This document shows positions 23,454 to 24,126 of a stretch of 24,126 nucleotides of DNA, piece after piece. The notes under the pieces were generated by a model that saw only the letters and a list, made by a program, of their open reading frames with translations, was not told where the DNA came from and made no database searches. Both the position numbers and the translations under genes were made by a program. The stretch's first letter is position 1. Every line of letters begins with the position of its first letter. The stretch is from Clostridia bacterium (GTDB taxonomy: Bacteria; Bacillota; Clostridia; Christensenellales; DTU072), in the NCBI GenBank assembly GCA_028701415.1, contig JAQVQU010000014.1, positions 1 through 24,126 on the forward strand, read 5' to 3'.

Positions 23454-24028
23454 TAAACCGACATTACCTCGGCTTCTTTTTCCACAATAATCTTTTCTAT
23501 TTCAAATATTTTTTCATTAACTTGTTTATCTAAATCTTTTTCATAGATTTTTAAATCATCCTCGGTGATAGTCTTATCTTTTTCAAAGCTTCTTAGCTTA
23601 TTAAGGACATCTCTTCTTATATTTCTTATAGCAACCTTCGCTCCTTCGCCAAGAACTTTTATATCTTTTGCTAAAATTTTTCTTCTCTCTTCATTCAATT
23701 CTGGGAATACCATTCTTAAGACTTTGCCATCGTTTGAAGGGAAAATCCCTAGATTTGCGTCTATTATAGACTTCTCAACATTTTTTAAAGCACTTGCGTC
23801 CCAAACATTAATAACAATCATTCTAGCTTCTGGTACAGTAATATTAGCCATTTGATTAATTGGCGTCATCGTTCCATAGTAGTTTACAAGTACTTTATCC
23901 AAAATTTTGGGATTTGCCCTTCCTACTCTTAACGATCCTAATTCTGTTTTCAATGCTAATATTGTTTTTTCACTTCTCTCATTTAAATCTAAAAAAACTA
24001 TTTCAACATTATCGTCTAAATAAGCCAT
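23453..24028 (-). CDS. frr: Ribosome recycling factor
   Basis: RRF, with EF-G, splits the post-termination ribosome. The 191-aa product has the family motifs L-R-V-G-R-A-N-P (residues 33-40), Y-Y-G-T-M-T-P-I-N-Q-M-A-N-I (50-63), the F-P-E-L-N-E-E-R-R-K block (108-117) and A-I-R-N-I-R-R-D (132-139). Length is slightly above 185 because of a short N-terminal extension. The ATG at 24028 has GGAAGG about 5 nt upstream, and a candidate promoter lies just before it. In most Firmicutes pyrH precedes frr; here the 98 bases at the right edge hold no gene. Confidence 0.97.
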   Translation of the reverse strand: MAYLDDNVEIVFLDLNERSEKTILALKTELGSLRVGRANPKILDKVLVNYYGTMTPINQMANITVPEARMIVINVWDASALKNVEKSIIDANLGIFPSNDGKVLRMVFPELNEERRKILAKDIKVLGEGAKVAIRNIRRDVLNKLRSFEKDKTITEDDLKIYEKDLDKQVNEKIFEIEKIIVEKEAEVMSV

Positions 24029-24061
24029 ATTATATCCTTCCTTTTTTGTATTTATACGACA

Positions 24062-24090
24062 AATATAACATATATATCGTTAATTTACAA
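24062..24090 (-). promoter_or_regulatory. Candidate promoter upstream of frr
   Basis: On the minus strand TTGTAA (24090-24085) is 17 nt from TATATT (24067-24062), predicting a start near 24055 and a leader of about 27 nt. The region is very AT-rich, so the match could be chance, but it is the only promoter-like element found ahead of the long run of genes from frr onward. Confidence 0.4.
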
Positions 24091-24126
24091 TAACGCACAC
24101 ATGTCTGTACTTATATAAATATGATA

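Noticed and set aside
1..24126. Mobile element, phage, CRISPR or defence system
   Set aside because: No transposase, integrase, direct-repeat array, restriction or nuclease-effector genes are present; the gene set is core housekeeping apart from the two surface proteins.

Overview
The window is a strongly AT-rich stretch of a low-GC Gram-positive chromosome, in which every supported gene lies on the minus strand. Gene content and order point to an uncultured member of the Clostridia: the run frr-uppS-cdsA-dxr-rseP-ispG-(polC locus) is followed by rimP-nusA-ylxR-ylxQ-infB-rbfA-nrnA-truB-ribF and then by a site-2 protease gene and scpA-scpB. The InlB/BspA-type lipoprotein suggests a gut- or host-associated lineage, but that is an inference.

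Reading in the direction of transcription (right to left): 24028-18644 holds ribosome recycling (frr) and envelope/isoprenoid genes (uppS, cdsA, dxr, rseP, ispG). At 18585-17044, where Clostridia carry the replicative polymerase polC, there is instead an intact 513-aa gene. It keeps the PolC N-terminal region, OB fold and DEDDh proofreading exonuclease, but has no PHP and no polymerase domain. Next comes a 1174-aa secreted lipoprotein (16987-13463) built of one InlB B-repeat, about eight degenerate repeats ending in an F-x-M-P motif, and a BspA-type leucine-rich region. It is joined by a 4-nt stop/start overlap to yggS, which is followed by lspA (the peptidase that would process such lipoproteins) and an rluD-family pseudouridine synthase.

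A perfect 8-bp hairpin with an interrupted U tract (11200-11172) then precedes rimP-nusA-ylxR-ylxQ-infB-rbfA, a likely attenuator. The translation cluster continues into an NrnA-type DHH phosphoesterase, truB and ribF, then an endonuclease IV-like TIM barrel protein, a membrane metalloprotease, and the condensin partners scpA and scpB. The left edge (267-1) is the start of another exported protein with its own promoter.

Most neighbouring genes overlap or are separated by fewer than about 60 nt, so much of the window may be co-transcribed; candidate promoters are seen only upstream of frr and of the partial gene at the left edge. There is no gap longer than 300 nt without a gene. No tRNA, rRNA, CRISPR array, transposase or integrase was seen. 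The most unusual points are the polymerase-less PolC at the polC locus, the giant lipoprotein embedded in a housekeeping operon, and the hairpin ahead of rimP-nusA.
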